Shown: positions 11,762 to 23,097 of the stretch, piece after piece | Layout of the letters: each line of letters begins with the position of its first letter | How positions within the stretch are numbered: the first letter of the stretch is position 1 | Source: Fragilariopsis cylindrus CCMP1102 | Taxonomy: Eukaryota > Bacillariophyta > Bacillariophyceae > Bacillariales > Bacillariaceae | Assembly: GCA_900095095.1 (NCBI GenBank) | Contig: FMBT01000389.1 | Span: 1-64,000 of the forward strand | Length of the DNA: 64,000 nucleotides | Direction of reading: 5' to 3' | The notes under the pieces: generated by a model | The model's database searches: none | What the model was told of the DNA's origin: nothing | What the model saw: the letters and a program-made list of their open reading frames with translations, nothing else | Made by a program: the position numbers and the translations under genes

Positions 11762-13004
11762 GGTGTTGTTGTTGTTCCACAACTAAGACATTGGTGGGTT
11801 CAAATCGACGATCATAACCATGCATAATCAGTAATTGTAAGATAATTGATAATGCCACTACCATTAATAGGGATGAGGCTTCCCATCGCCCGGTAGCGAC
11901 TAATGTAGAACCACCAATGGCACCCAGTTGAGCTGTGGCTAGTATCGGACCATAATACCGTTCGGCATCCTGTAAACTTAAGGTGGAATTTGTATAGGAC
12001 CAAAATGTTGCCACTGCTAATGAACCAAATGATTCCACTGTGGCATATAATATATAACCTAATATATAATACCCCCATGAATTTTCTTCATGTTGTTGTT
12101 GTTCATTTTGATTTTGATTTTGATTATTGTTGCTTGTATTTGTATTTGTATAATAATTATTTGTGGATGATCCTGATACTGTGGAGTAGGATGATAATAA
12201 TAATAATCCCGATGATGACGATGATGGTTGTATTGAAATGATTGTTGTTTGTCTTTGTTCAAATCTCCAAACGCAATAAGATATAATAGAGAACATTATT
12301 AAGTATGGAATACCGATATAATAAAAGATATCAATGGATGCAATATCATCCATTGCATTTGAATTTGAATTTTCTTGCTGATCTCTTCCTCCTCCTTTTG
12401 ATTGTGACGAAGAAAAAGCTGTAGTCGTCGTAGTAGTACGACGACGACCACCAGCTAATGAGGCAGATTTCATTTGTATTCTTTTCCAGATACCACCAAC
12501 AGGATCTAATATTTCAATCGAAGGTATAATTTCATTATCAATGTCAATTTCTTGCTGACGGTTCCATTTTTGTTTTAAATTGGTCCCACATTCTAATAGA
12601 CATACGATCAGTAATGTGGTGATGACACTACATAATTTTGCATAGGGTTGATGTAGACTCAGTTTACCATCGACTAATTTGACAAATATTGGATCCTTTA
12701 AGGAATCTAATAACCAAAATGCAAATAAAATTAAAAATAAACCAAATCCTAACCAATAGGGTCTCATCCATTCATTTTTATTCGTCGTTGTTGCATCCTG
12801 TTTGTAATAATTATTTATAGTTTTTCGTTTCCTTGATAACAATCCTTGATTAATAGGTGCATCTTCATACACTTCATCTTCCTCGTCATCTTCATCTTGT
12901 TGTTGTTGTGCCTTATTTATACGAGGATTATAGTTGTTGTCGTTTTCGTCATTGTCTCGACTTTCACGTGTACGTGTACTCGTATTACTAATACGGGACA
13001 TCAT
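10608..13004 (-). CDS. NTT-type (ATP/ADP-like) nucleotide transporter homologue
   Basis: 798 residues, one exon. The hydrophobic core matches the TLC/NTT family of nucleotide carriers. An early segment reads FGLFLILFAFWLLDSLKDPI; a central one reads ESFGSLAVATFWSYTN followed by AERYYGPILATAQLGAIGG; late segments read FMGHYGQVVNITSLIF, RRVGLRKTLLLFP and DPSKEMLYIP, then KFWIDVVGERITKAIGSGF. About 11-12 membrane segments can be picked out. The family exchanges ATP, ADP or other nucleotides across plastid or other membranes, and diatoms have several isoforms. This copy is divergent and inflated by low-complexity insertions: a Ser/Thr/Asn-rich loop, a long Asn run encoded by ATT repeats on the plus strand near 11730-11760, and an acidic C-terminal tail. 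No clear signal peptide or ASAFAP motif precedes the first membrane segment, so location and substrate are open. Confidence 0.8.
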
Positions 13005-14343
13005 AAAATAATATTGTACTAGTACGACGAACGAGATGTTTGTGCGTTGTTGAGATTATGAAAGGCGAGATTCTTTTGTTGTTATCTCATGAGAGGGTAC
13101 CGTATTGTACGGGTAGAGACGACGGTTCAGATAGCTAGCTAGATAGAGAGGACATATAAGAAATTTTATACAGTAGCCATTTGCAATCATAAAACAAACA
13201 AATGCTGGCTGGTCTGGCAAAAATCATAAAAGCAATGATGTGAGTGAAATGGAGGGATTTTTTTTGAAAAATGTTTTGAATAGCTACCATCGTGATGACT
13301 GCTCCACCTACCTCTATTAAGGTTAATGTTTTTTAATATTAAATTCCATCATGAGCAGAAGTATTATTTATAATATATGCGAGACAGTATTCAGTATACA
13401 CAGTACATCATATATATATTGCTTGCTAGCTACTGTAGGTATGTTGACATGACAATGTCATGTGTTTTTCCAGTCCAAAAAACCAACATATATTTTAAAA
13501 GCATTGCAACCTCTGCTCTGCTCTACCAGACAATGCACAACATACCAATCACCTTCATAAAGTTGGGTGTTTCTTTTGACCATCCTAATTATCATGCAAA
13601 TTTTTTGGAAGATATGACAACATACTGTACCCTACTTGGATGAAGGAAAGCACTATGCTAATTGGATGATTGTACCTTGTATGATTATTGGATGTACATT
13701 ATTATATTAAACTGCTAGTCCTACTATAATATGTATAACACTCCTACTGCCCAATAATATTGTGGTGCCTTACCTCCCACCACCGGTCATTTTACGTTCC
13801 TATCCTCACTTTCATCTACTCTGATAAAGAAGGAAATCAACAGTCTCTGTGTGGAAGAATATATCTCTAGGTAATTTGATTTTGTTAACCAAAACTGCAC
13901 TTTTCTGCCTACCTACATTTCTAGTACTCCTCCTGTTTATGAAGTGTCTTGATAAAAGGAGAAATTCAGCAGTTCTACAATGATAACTTTGAAAGAAAAG
14001 AAAACGGAAACTACACTACTTTATACTTTATCTCTACTCACCATCAGGACAGAACACAAAAGGCTACTATTAGTACTACCAGTACTAGTATTATTATTGA
14101 ATACTGTGGAGATTGTACTGTCAAATCTGTGCACTACGGTTACGTTAATAGAATTAATGTAGTAATTCTGTATAATAGCTATATTGAATATGATATAACT
14201 AGTTATTCTTTGTGATAGCGTCTAACGTTATCGATACTTCGCCAGCCGACTTTTGTGGTGGTCAACTTCTCTTTCTTTTTTGCGATACAATATAACCATA
14301 TCAGATTAATTTCTCTCTTTTGTGTGGGTATCATACCTTACAA
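13005..14343. other. Intergenic region, no supported gene
   Basis: AT-rich sequence between the divergently placed starts and ends of two minus-strand genes. Short frames of 60-90 codons on the plus strand lack recognisable features. CTAG-type simple sequence lies near 13128-13145. The segment next to 13004 should hold the promoter of the NTT-like gene, and that next to 14343 the 3' end of the plastid transporter gene. Confidence 0.5.
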
Positions 14344-16334
14344 TTACAGTGCCCCGTTTAGTGCAATTTGAAGAACCAGTTTCTTGATAACTGGAACAGA
14401 TACGAGACATGTACATGCAGTTGCAGTAAGTGCCATCGATATTGCCGCGAAGGGGAAGGCATCCTTCTCATCGACGAAGGCTGCTGTACCTAATCCGTGT
14501 GCCGCCGCACCAATACTCATACCTCTTGCTACGGGATTTTGAATACCAGCCGCAGTCAAAATAGCGGCCCCAAAATTAGCACCGAACAATCCTGTTACAA
14601 CCACCAAACTAACAGCAATACTTACAGTAGATGCACTTGCACCTAATAAGCCGGCAATAGCCATTGCTAAGGGGCTTGTTATGTTGCGTGATAATAGTGC
14701 TACTCGAAATGATGGCATTGTTAATCCCATCAATCGTACCATCCACGCAGTCCCGAACAAACCCCCGATTGATGATACAGATACGGCCGATATAATTTGT
14801 AAAAAGTTATCTCGAATCAGATCGCGTTTGTCATACATAGAAATACTCAAGCTCATAACGGCCGGTCCCAATGCGAACAAAAGAATATCCCCAGCACCTG
14901 TTCCAGACAATCCATGAAATCCTTTTCCCATTTTGTACGTTGATAACAAACTAAAGAACGTCCGTCCGGTACACTTAGCAAACACAACCATAACAGCCCA
15001 TGTAAGTGCTGAACATGTAATTAGTGGATGTATAATCTTTTTGATTTGTTTTGATAAACGTGAACCATATACAAACCCTGACAATGTCGTCGATCCCAAT
15101 AATAATGATAATATTGGTGTTTTGAGTTTTATTAATAATTTTGCAGGCCCCGATGCAAATACAGGTGATGCACCCTCTAATGCTGCTAATCCACTAAGAA
15201 TAGCAACGATACGTAACTTTTTCATAAGTTCATCCGAGAAGGGTCTCGTAACAGGAACAGGAACATCAGGCATCGCTGTTGTTGCAACAACTTCTAATTG
15301 TGGTGGTGATGCCACATCAATATTTTCTTCTTCCTTATCATCGGTACCGAATGGTGTACTACTACTGCTACTATTAATACCCATATCATCTTTTTCCTTT
15401 CCCATTAGTTTTCCGACTCCTATCACAGCTCCTGCTGTTGTTAGTAGAGTAAAGAAAAAGCCTCCCACTACGACGGCAAGTGTTTTTAATATCTAGTGTT
15501 GACAAAGCAAAAAGATAGTAGTTTGGTTGCGTGATATGTAAATAATACAGTAAATACGGAGTATCATCCATCATTGGTTAGGTAAGAAATAGTAACAAAG
15601 GCTATAAACATTACTTTTTGCTTTGAACTGTGTCATCTCCTTACCTCAGTAGAACCACCTAAACTTTCGAGACCTCCTACCAATGGTAATGTTACCAATG
15701 ATGGTACAAAAAATACGGGCAACCATTTAGCTAATAATGCAGCACCAGGCGAAAGGATACGATGCAGTAGTGAGTTCTTCTTTTTGTCTTCGTTTTCGTT
15801 TGTTGCCGTTGACGACGAGGATTTCGTCAACAATAATAAAATTGTTAACATAACACCACATCCTCCCAATGATGAAGGGAATTTACTAGCAATGTCCAAT
15901 CTTTGAAATATACGTCGAAATGTAATATCTAATAAACACCAAATTCCGACTGAGAATATCGATTTTTGATCAGAAGACAACGTCAATGTATACGACGGGG
16001 ATGTCGTTGCCGATGTCGACGTTGTCGAAGCGTCCAGCTGCGACAGCGACAATAAATGATGATGATCCCCATCGTTGAATAATCGCAACTGAGCAACATC
16101 ATTATTGTTGTGGATGCGGTGGTTGCATCTGTCGTTCTTGATATTTCTTGTAGAAGATGACGATGACGTGAAAGTTGAGATCCTAGTAGTAGGCGCAGTA
16201 GAATATGATGGAATAACAAACGCGTTGGTAGTGTAGGTATTGGTATTAATCGATGAAAGAATTATAGCAACCAATGCTACAAATAATACCATACATCTCT
16301 TCGCCGGAAGCAAGCATTTCAAATTGCTAGTCAT
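14344..16334 (-). CDS. PLGG1: Plastid glycolate/glycerate translocator (LrgA-LrgB fusion, PLGG1-like)
   Basis: Two exons, 16334-15645 and 15492-14344, with a 152-bp intron (GTAAGG donor, CTAG acceptor). The join GSTE-ILKTLAVVV is in phase 0 and continues a membrane segment. I chose the ATG at 16334 because it starts a classic leader: a short basic stretch, a hydrophobic core (VLFVALVAIILSS) and then NAFVIPS, a variant of the diatom ASAFAP plastid motif. Upstream in-frame ATGs at 16424 and 16346 would lengthen it. The N-terminal part resembles LrgA/CidA. The C-terminal part is LrgB: GFHGLSGTGAGDILLFALGP, then RNITSPLAMAI and GIQNPVARGMSIGAAAHGLG. In plants this inner-envelope carrier exports glycolate and imports glycerate in photorespiration. 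Diatom plastid targeting is inferred from the leader. Confidence 0.88.
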
Positions 16335-16424
16335 TATCTTGCTCATTGTTCGATACGAGGACGGTACTTGGGTGATCATATGTGGTACCGGTATGCATAT
16401 AATAATGTCAACATGACAAAGCAT

Positions 16425-17742
16425 CCGATTCTTGTTTTTGAATTATCCACATTTTTTTTTTTAAATTACGTACTTTCACTCGTGACGGGACTTAATGCTC
16501 CCACCCCCCGCCGTGTGTTTTTCGTGTTTTCGCTTTGAGAGAGCCCCCCTTTTTGTCTGTAAATGAAAATATGAGGTATCGCTATTACGAGGTTATATAA
16601 TATGTAGTGGTAGAATTCCTCAAGCATATCTATGTTTGGGCATGTTAGGGGCAGATCCGTTCCCAACGTTTCATGGTGATTTTGGATGGCCAGGCTTAAT
16701 TTGTATTGGTTGTCAGACTCGTGGATGAGCCCTTGCTCGTACGCATGAACTGCCAACATGTCACAATCAATGTACAACGTTAAGCTGTTGCTCTGGAGCC
16801 CTTTCTAATTGGAGCTGTCTGTCAATTGTTGGCACATCTTGTTTGCACCTGGGATTGTTTGGCAAATGAAGTTTGTTGCCAAATCCCCCTCCTGATGAAC
16901 GTTAAAAAGTGCTGAACGGAAACGTGCTCATTCAAATCAGTATTTGTTCTATACTTCAAAAAGGATTGAATGTTGTAGTTACTGTTGATGCCTGGCCAGT
17001 TGTGATGGCCATATGTGATGGCCTTGGTTGGAATCCTACTATCTTTGTAGTGTTGATTATATAAACTGGACATAACCTCATGTAGGCAATGGTAGCTAAA
17101 GACAACCCTCATATTTTATTTACATCTCGTTACAGCTATCCACTCTCAATGCATCTTGGCGTTTAAACCCACTAAAAATCTGCTGGACCAGACCAAATTT
17201 TTGTCCTCCTTTTGGAGGAGACGATAAGGTACTGTTGCATTTTGCCAATTTACAACTTTTCAAAATGCTTGCGTTATTACCAATATTTGTGTAATTTTTG
17301 GATCGAAGCAATAGCTCGCTCCATTTCTTGGCGAGTGTTGCTTGAATTGAAGTTGTGCCTGTCTTACCAGGACACCTACATGAAGCACCAACAATGGTCT
17401 TCTTTCATCGTTTTTATAAAAACCTGGATAGCCGTGCGAAGGGCAGACCCTCAGTCACGCGCGACTATTGATTTTCAGTAGTCCAAAGTCTGGGCCCAAT
17501 CGCACTGGGCGAATCCACTGATTCCCAACAAATTGCTGCAGATCATGTGTTCATGTCTATTACAACGTGCTACGATTTGTACACGACTTCAAAGCAACAC
17601 AATAGAGATTAAAAGAATCAGACTACAATAAAATAATGATCTACTCCAACGAACGATCTCAAGTGACTTAATGTATGAATAAGACTACTGTATATATGCC
17701 AGATCGATTCGTTATTACACTCCCGTTCCTACTGCCCCAGAC
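16425..17742. other. Intergenic region with decayed coding-like sequence
   Basis: Between two divergent genes. On the minus strand, three frames placed end to end (17311-17120, 17112-16822 and 16777-16466; 63, 96 and 103 codons) look more protein-like than chance, with balanced composition unlike the AT-rich surroundings. They are in different frames or split by stops and I recognise no domain, so they may be relics of an old gene or transposon. Near 17450-17520 the sequence becomes GC-richer (TCACGCGCGACT, TGGGCCCAATCGCACTGGGC). The final 200 bp should contain the promoter of the next gene. Confidence 0.4.
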
Positions 17743-19512
17743 ATGTCGATGCTCAGGTCTCGTAATGTACTTCGTAGAAGTCTTGCAGACGAAGAAAATA
17801 GCGATTGGAGTACCCCAAGACAGCTACCACCACGGCGACTTAAGAATGTGATTTCATTGGGAGTTCTATTCTTTCTTGGGAACTTGATTGTACGCATTTT
17901 ATTTCCTTCTTCCTCAACAAGTTATGGCGGCTTGCAACTGCCTAGAATAGAAGGTAGAGATGTGGGGACGACGACAACAACGATGTCGGCTTTACTCGAC
18001 GCAAAATCCGACACAAACACCAACGTCGACGCATCGTTGGTAGGTCCTGCAGATTCCAATGGTACTTCTGCATCCCCAAAAGCCGGCGCAAAAACCTACG
18101 CAAACACCGATAGCAGCGTCTTCACGAAATTCATGGAAACAACGCCATTGACGAACTACAGCTATGGTACGACTGATGTGGATGAATTCACTAGATTACA
18201 TCGCAACTACCTTCTCGGCAAACAGCAAGAACTAAATAACTCATATTTATCGACCAAGGCCCGTGGAAAAGATGCCAATGGGAACAATATTACAACCTTT
18301 TCCTTCGCTTGTTCGTCTTGTGGAGGATTTATTGCCGGTTTTCGTAACCAAATCATGGGCCTGGCGACGCTCGTTATGCTCGCGAACTATGGAGGCCACG
18401 AGCAACTTCTTTTTGAAAGTGTGCGGCATAAGGATACCTATGGGACGAATAAATTTAATCCATTCGCTTTTTACTTTGATGTTGAGCATTGGAACCGATA
18501 TAGTTATAACGAAGAACAATATCAGGAGAAAGAAACATCGCGTCATCCAAATTGGCTCCCACGGTTGGTTTTTTATGATCCGGATATACACAATGAATTG
18601 GATCCATCTAACTTTGGTTATAAAGCAAAAGCGACACAAACAAGACCCTATGGGTTTACAGGTACACAATTGTTTGGGCGATATATGCATTATGTCCAAG
18701 GAAAAGGAATTTTGCATAAAGATCATCGACGAAATCCAGCCGAAATTCTCATGCTACAGGGAGCATTGCGACCTCATCCAGCCCTGCAGGCTGTTGTCGA
18801 TCGTTCGAAGAACTATCTACTAAAACAGGCGTCCTCGTCGAAATCCTCCTTTCGATACATGACACTTCACGCCCGCGTCGAACCAGATATGCAAAAACAT
18901 CCCTTGTGCAGGGATAAAAAAGTCTTGAATTTGCATGACATAATTGATATGATCGAATCCAAGTGGAAGGTACCACCCGTGGACGCAGTGTTCATGCCCA
19001 TCAATCGACAATACCTAGAGAAAGAAGGAACACTGCCGAAGGATTTCAAAAATAGTACGAAAAGAGATGATACTGCAATAAATTGGATCGCCGTAGACAA
19101 CTTACAGCTCTTGAACCGACTTACAAATCACGGCGATAGTGAAGATGGCAAGTCTCTTAGTGGTATGTGGAACGGGAAGGTCTCGGTTATAGAATTCGGT
19201 TCCGAGGCACTTGGTGGAACAGTTTATGGGCATCGACCTTCAACTTCTGGTGCTATTTTGAACTACTTCTTAGGACTGGATGGCCATATCTTTATAGGGA
19301 CAGAAGTATCTAGCTTTTCACACGATTTGTTGGCTGCGCGATTTTTTAGGGCATTCAACAATTCAGATTCGAGTGCCGCTGCCCAAGTGAGTAGCGGAGG
19401 TGAAAGTGACAGTGGGCGAAACCTCAGGAACAACAATTACAAGTATCTACCAGGTGGGCTAGAAGAATGGATCACGGAGGACATGGTCGATCCCCCCAAT
19501 TTCCATTGCTAA
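17743..19512 (+). CDS. Type II membrane glycosyltransferase, O-fucosyltransferase-like
   Basis: 589 residues, one exon, start at the first ATG of the frame. Residues 1-35 are cytosolic and basic. A single membrane anchor follows (about 36-54, NVISLGVLFFLGNLIVRIL), then a Ser/Thr-rich stem and a luminal catalytic region, the usual build of Golgi glycosyltransferases. FRNQIMGLATLVMLANYGG resembles the N-rich start of GDP-fucose O-fucosyltransferase-like domains. The region YMTLHARVEPDMQKHPLC carries the HxR-type arginine expected to contact GDP, and STSGAILNYFLGLDGHIFIG with SSFSHDLLAARFF matches the C-terminal nucleotide-binding part of such enzymes. I infer a fucosyltransferase-like fold in the secretory pathway; acceptor unknown. 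The identification rests on these motif resemblances, so a more remote GT family remains possible. Confidence 0.62.
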   Translation: MSMLRSRNVLRRSLADEENSDWSTPRQLPPRRLKNVISLGVLFFLGNLIVRILFPSSSTSYGGLQLPRIEGRDVGTTTTTMSALLDAKSDTNTNVDASLVGPADSNGTSASPKAGAKTYANTDSSVFTKFMETTPLTNYSYGTTDVDEFTRLHRNYLLGKQQELNNSYLSTKARGKDANGNNITTFSFACSSCGGFIAGFRNQIMGLATLVMLANYGGHEQLLFESVRHKDTYGTNKFNPFAFYFDVEHWNRYSYNEEQYQEKETSRHPNWLPRLVFYDPDIHNELDPSNFGYKAKATQTRPYGFTGTQLFGRYMHYVQGKGILHKDHRRNPAEILMLQGALRPHPALQAVVDRSKNYLLKQASSSKSSFRYMTLHARVEPDMQKHPLCRDKKVLNLHDIIDMIESKWKVPPVDAVFMPINRQYLEKEGTLPKDFKNSTKRDDTAINWIAVDNLQLLNRLTNHGDSEDGKSLSGMWNGKVSVIEFGSEALGGTVYGHRPSTSGAILNYFLGLDGHIFIGTEVSSFSHDLLAARFFRAFNNSDSSAAAQVSSGGESDSGRNLRNNNYKYLPGGLEEWITEDMVDPPNFHC

Positions 19513-20303
19513 ATTCTTGGATACCAGGATTGCGTCATATTTCCGCATTCGAAACATGGTTCATCGTTTACTACGACGGGTTTTTCAAGTATTAAGAGTA
19601 GTTCTTTTCTGTACTCAGAATGAGAACTGCGAACCATGATGGTACAAGATTGGGTTGCATCACGTGGTGTTTTCCAAGATACTCGTCGATTCTTTCGATC
19701 CGGAAGCACCATTGGGTCGGTTTTACGATCTAGATCGCATCGTTTGTTGGGATCTCCGGACACGTTTTTTGCTCCAGAGAAAGAGCTATCTTTCGACCGC
19801 TCATACCAGGATGCTTGAAAAAATGAATGAATACGGTGCCTGGAGGGGATACAATGTTGTCGAGGCACTATCTTTTCCCCACTACGATTCTTGTCCGTTT
19901 TAAGAACAAAAAACAAAATTCACTGTAAAAAACAACTGCACAATTCATGCATTTTTCAGTCAAAAATGATTATAAATTACACCTGTATTAAACAGAAACG
20001 GTTAGTAAATTCCTATTCCTTGTTAAAAATGGGTTTAGAAAATACATTTGAATTTGAATTTAAAATGAATAGTTTGTAAGCTGCATGCTGTTGAAAGTAC
20101 TATAGTTTTAATAGTAATGTCTAGTAAAATTTTTTACATGATTTTATCGCGCGCGCGGACGATGGACAGACGATCCACTCTTCTATTCCCCAAATTTGAA
20201 ATTCGTGGACGATTTTGAATACCGACATCAATCAAACTTCGAAATAGTCTACATGGTATTACCTAACGTTATCTGTATCAATATTACGCTTTCATTCCAC
20301 ACA
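19513..20303. other. Intergenic region with a possible gene fragment
   Basis: Directly after the glycosyltransferase stop, the plus frame 19655-19903 (82 codons, ending YNVVEALSFPHYDSCPF) has protein-like composition and may be a leftover exon or pseudogene piece. An overlapping minus-strand frame at 19509-19916 is its likely shadow, but I cannot exclude the reverse. After 19904 the sequence is AT-rich; it has a CG-rich patch (GCGCGCGCGG) at about 20149-20158, probably in the promoter or leader of the next gene. Confidence 0.35.
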
Positions 20304-22343
20304 ATGAAGAGAATGCTACTACTACTACTACTACTACTACTAACCTATACAACAATTGTTGCATCATGGTCAACCACGACTACCACATTAACCAATAATA
20401 TTGCAGTGGTTTTTAAGAACGGATTTTTAAATACTAATGATGATAGTCGTCATCACATCAACGTCAGTCAACAACAGCACCAACGACGACGACGACTATC
20501 ATCATCTCGTTCTTTTATCGTTGAGTGTAACAACGATAGAAGACGGAAGAAGAAATCGACGACGACGTTATATTCATCATCATTATCATCGTCGTCAGCA
20601 TCGAACATTTCTGTCGACGATGACGACGAGAAAGATGAACCAATAGTGTCGACGACGATGAGCGTGGATGATGCATCCTCTGGATTGAATGAAGAAGAAG
20701 CCTATCTACTTGCTCAGGCGTTGGAGGAGATACAAACCGATGATGACGTGAATAATAATTCTAATAATCCCAATTCCATACCTATCCTCAACGTGGACGC
20801 TTCATCGGGATTGAATGAAGAAGAATTTAATGTACTTATGAAGACAATAGAGGATTGTTATGCTGAAACGATTGGTCTTGATGCTACGATAATAATAACT
20901 AATAATAATATAAATACACAGAACACACAAAAAAATACCGACCACAAGGATAGTAGTAGTAGTAGTGTCATCATCGGAACGTTGGGTAGAGTTCTGGTAT
21001 TGCGATCAAATCTTGATGAAGAATCGATAGAATTATTACAATCTTCAATCGCTGAACGAATAGATAATTTGATTTATGAAACGGGGCAACTCAATCAACC
21101 GGTCCTTCTATCCATCCAGCAAATTTCTGCTGCTGCTGCTACTAGCATAAGCACTGATATTCTGGGGAACAACGATGACGGTGTAGATGATAATATTGAT
21201 AATGTTAATACTATTATTGAAAACGAAATATATCAATACGGATTACGAATACCGGTCCACTATAATAACGATACCGGGAGTAGTGACGAAGATGGCGAGA
21301 TAACAACTACGATGTACACTCCAACGCTTCGAATTGAAATTGATGGTGCTAATACTCCAATAACTAACAATAATGATTATTCTGGAACAACTACGACGAC
21401 AGCAACTACGACAACAACAACCACAACAGCAACAGCAACATTTTGGGACACGAGTTCAGTCGTCGTCTTCGATGAGCTAATTAGTAACGATTTAAGGAAA
21501 CGGATGCTGGATGTCGTCAATGGTAGATCGTCGTCGTCGTCGACGTCGTTGGTAGATAATGAAAAACATTGGAACGATGTTGTCAATGGTCCCGACCCGA
21601 ATCGATGGATACGAGGAGGAATTCAAGACGTTCCCGATTCCGATGATGATGAGAATGAGAATGAGGATGAATTCGCATCGTTGGGTTGTTGGGGATTGCC
21701 ATCGGAGGCCATTGAAGATATTTGTTCCAAACGACACGATGCAATTGATGAATTTGAATCAATTCTTACAGATCTATTTCCACAATTTGTTGTTACACGT
21801 CTACCCGAATCCGTGTACGGGGAGTACGTTTCTCCGTTAACAGCCAATGCACCAGTTGCAGGAGAAGATGAGGATGATGACGATAATGGTGGTGGTGTTT
21901 ATGATTATCATATCGATGGTGATCCAATGTCAACTCCACCATCACCATGGACGGACGTATACGGAAGATACCCAAATCGGTCTAGAGGAAAGCCACGTTT
22001 TATGAGCTGCCTCGTTTACTTGAACGAGGAGTGGGATGGCGATACATGGGGTGCACCTACTAGATTTTATGATCCACCAACAAAAGAATCGTATGATGTG
22101 TTACCCCGACCAGGTCGATGCGTTATAATGGATCAAGATATTATGCATACTGTCGTTCCACCAAATTCTGCAGCAGGAAATCGACCAAGATATTCGTTTG
22201 TTTGGAAATTAATTTTGCATCCAAAAACGGACCACCAAGATATGACCAATTTGTCGTCTTCGTCTTCACGGGTAAATACTAGCAACAACCGTTCTCGTTC
22301 CTCGTGGCCGGAGCCTATATTATTCGGAAGCGCGGCACAATAA
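20304..22343 (+). CDS. Secretory 2-oxoglutarate/Fe(II) dioxygenase (prolyl-4-hydroxylase-like)
   Basis: I chose the ATG at 20304 over the in-frame ATG at 20196 because it begins a signal peptide (MKRM, then a ten-Leu core); this gives 679 residues. The N-terminal half is low complexity with Ser, Asp and Asn runs and contains two copies of a short module, DASSGLNEEE plus a following helix. The C-terminal third is a double-stranded beta-helix oxygenase: the iron ligands are H536 and D538 in YHIDGDP and H615 in IMHTVVPP, with R629 in RPRYSFVWKL placed to bind 2-oxoglutarate. FMSCLVYLNEEWDGDTWGAP is typical of prolyl-4-hydroxylase relatives. The expected reaction is oxidative hydroxylation of a protein or small substrate in the secretory pathway or plastid. 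Substrate unknown. Overlapping minus-strand frames are shadows. Confidence 0.82.
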   Translation: MKRMLLLLLLLLLTYTTIVASWSTTTTTLTNNIAVVFKNGFLNTNDDSRHHINVSQQQHQRRRRLSSSRSFIVECNNDRRRKKKSTTTLYSSSLSSSSASNISVDDDDEKDEPIVSTTMSVDDASSGLNEEEAYLLAQALEEIQTDDDVNNNSNNPNSIPILNVDASSGLNEEEFNVLMKTIEDCYAETIGLDATIIITNNNINTQNTQKNTDHKDSSSSSVIIGTLGRVLVLRSNLDEESIELLQSSIAERIDNLIYETGQLNQPVLLSIQQISAAAATSISTDILGNNDDGVDDNIDNVNTIIENEIYQYGLRIPVHYNNDTGSSDEDGEITTTMYTPTLRIEIDGANTPITNNNDYSGTTTTTATTTTTTTTATATFWDTSSVVVFDELISNDLRKRMLDVVNGRSSSSSTSLVDNEKHWNDVVNGPDPNRWIRGGIQDVPDSDDDENENEDEFASLGCWGLPSEAIEDICSKRHDAIDEFESILTDLFPQFVVTRLPESVYGEYVSPLTANAPVAGEDEDDDDNGGGVYDYHIDGDPMSTPPSPWTDVYGRYPNRSRGKPRFMSCLVYLNEEWDGDTWGAPTRFYDPPTKESYDVLPRPGRCVIMDQDIMHTVVPPNSAAGNRPRYSFVWKLILHPKTDHQDMTNLSSSSSRVNTSNNRSRSSWPEPILFGSAAQ

Positions 22344-22482
22344 CACTAAAAATATTGTTTAAACCTACAACAAAATAGGAAGCAGTCTGATAGTCTATTC
22401 TTGATTTAATTTGTGGAAGCTTTCGAGTTAAGTGTATTTTACATACTATTAGTAATAATCTATCTTCATCAAGTCTAATTCT

Positions 22483-23097
22483 TCAATAATCAAAAATCAA
22501 CTTTCCGGTCATGTATAACGCTTCTGCTGCTGCAGTTTTGTCTCTCCGGTAATGACAGAAATCTTCTGCAGAGTCCCACATTGGTTGAATGATAAAGTTG
22601 GTATCTATGTAGGGAACATTCATAGTCGAGGATAAATTTTGTAGAATATCATTGTATCGATCAATAACAGGGGGTGTTCGCCAATCGGTGGGGGGACAAG
22701 TCAACTTGAAATGTCCAAAAGAATTATAATGAATGGATCGTAGATAAAAGTTTTCAGTACCATTGGTTTGTAAATATGATATCATAGCTGCAACCTCAGC
22801 TTGATAATTGGGAAACTGTATTGGCGATACGTTTTTGTAACTAACACCGTTAGGTAATTTTCCTATCGCCCACTGACCATTGGCAATTACAGTTTTACTG
22901 CACTGATTATTTTTAATTTACTGAAAGTTGACGTGTCTTGGTAAAGCTGCTTTGATATACCTTACAACTATTGCCTGGGATACTTTCCATTCGTCATTCA
23001 ACCACAAATTAACATGATGGGCCATTTCACGTGCATGAGATATGCCGATAAAACATAAAACAATCTTTCCACCATTTTCTTTTCTTGTTGTAGTATC
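22483..23097 (-). pseudogene. Broken SGNH-hydrolase-like gene fragment
   Basis: The minus strand encodes, in a single frame, about 205 codons resembling a GDSL/SGNH esterase-like domain of the trichome-birefringence/PC-esterase type. FIGISHAREMAHHVN matches the nucleophile block (Ser kept, the usual Asp before it replaced by Ile). CSKTVIANGQWAIG matches the 'GQWD' block, and MWDSAEDFCHYRRD supplies the late DxxH pair. The frame is interrupted by one TAA at 22918-22920; the flanking GT and AG that could bridge it are only about 30 bases apart, too close for an intron. The N-terminal part is also missing, since a stop lies just upstream of the fragment. I therefore read it as a truncated pseudogene. 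A sequencing error at the TAA, or use of the 100-codon 3' part alone, cannot be excluded. Confidence 0.6.

Noticed and set aside
19509-19916. 135-codon minus frame overlapping the glycosyltransferase stop
   Set aside because: Composition is Ser/Arg-rich without a domain and the opposite strand looks at least as coding-like; not called as a gene.
22888-22925. A 30-bp GT...AG segment that would bridge the stop in the SGNH fragment
   Set aside because: Far shorter than the 105-195 bp introns elsewhere in the window, so splicing is not credible.
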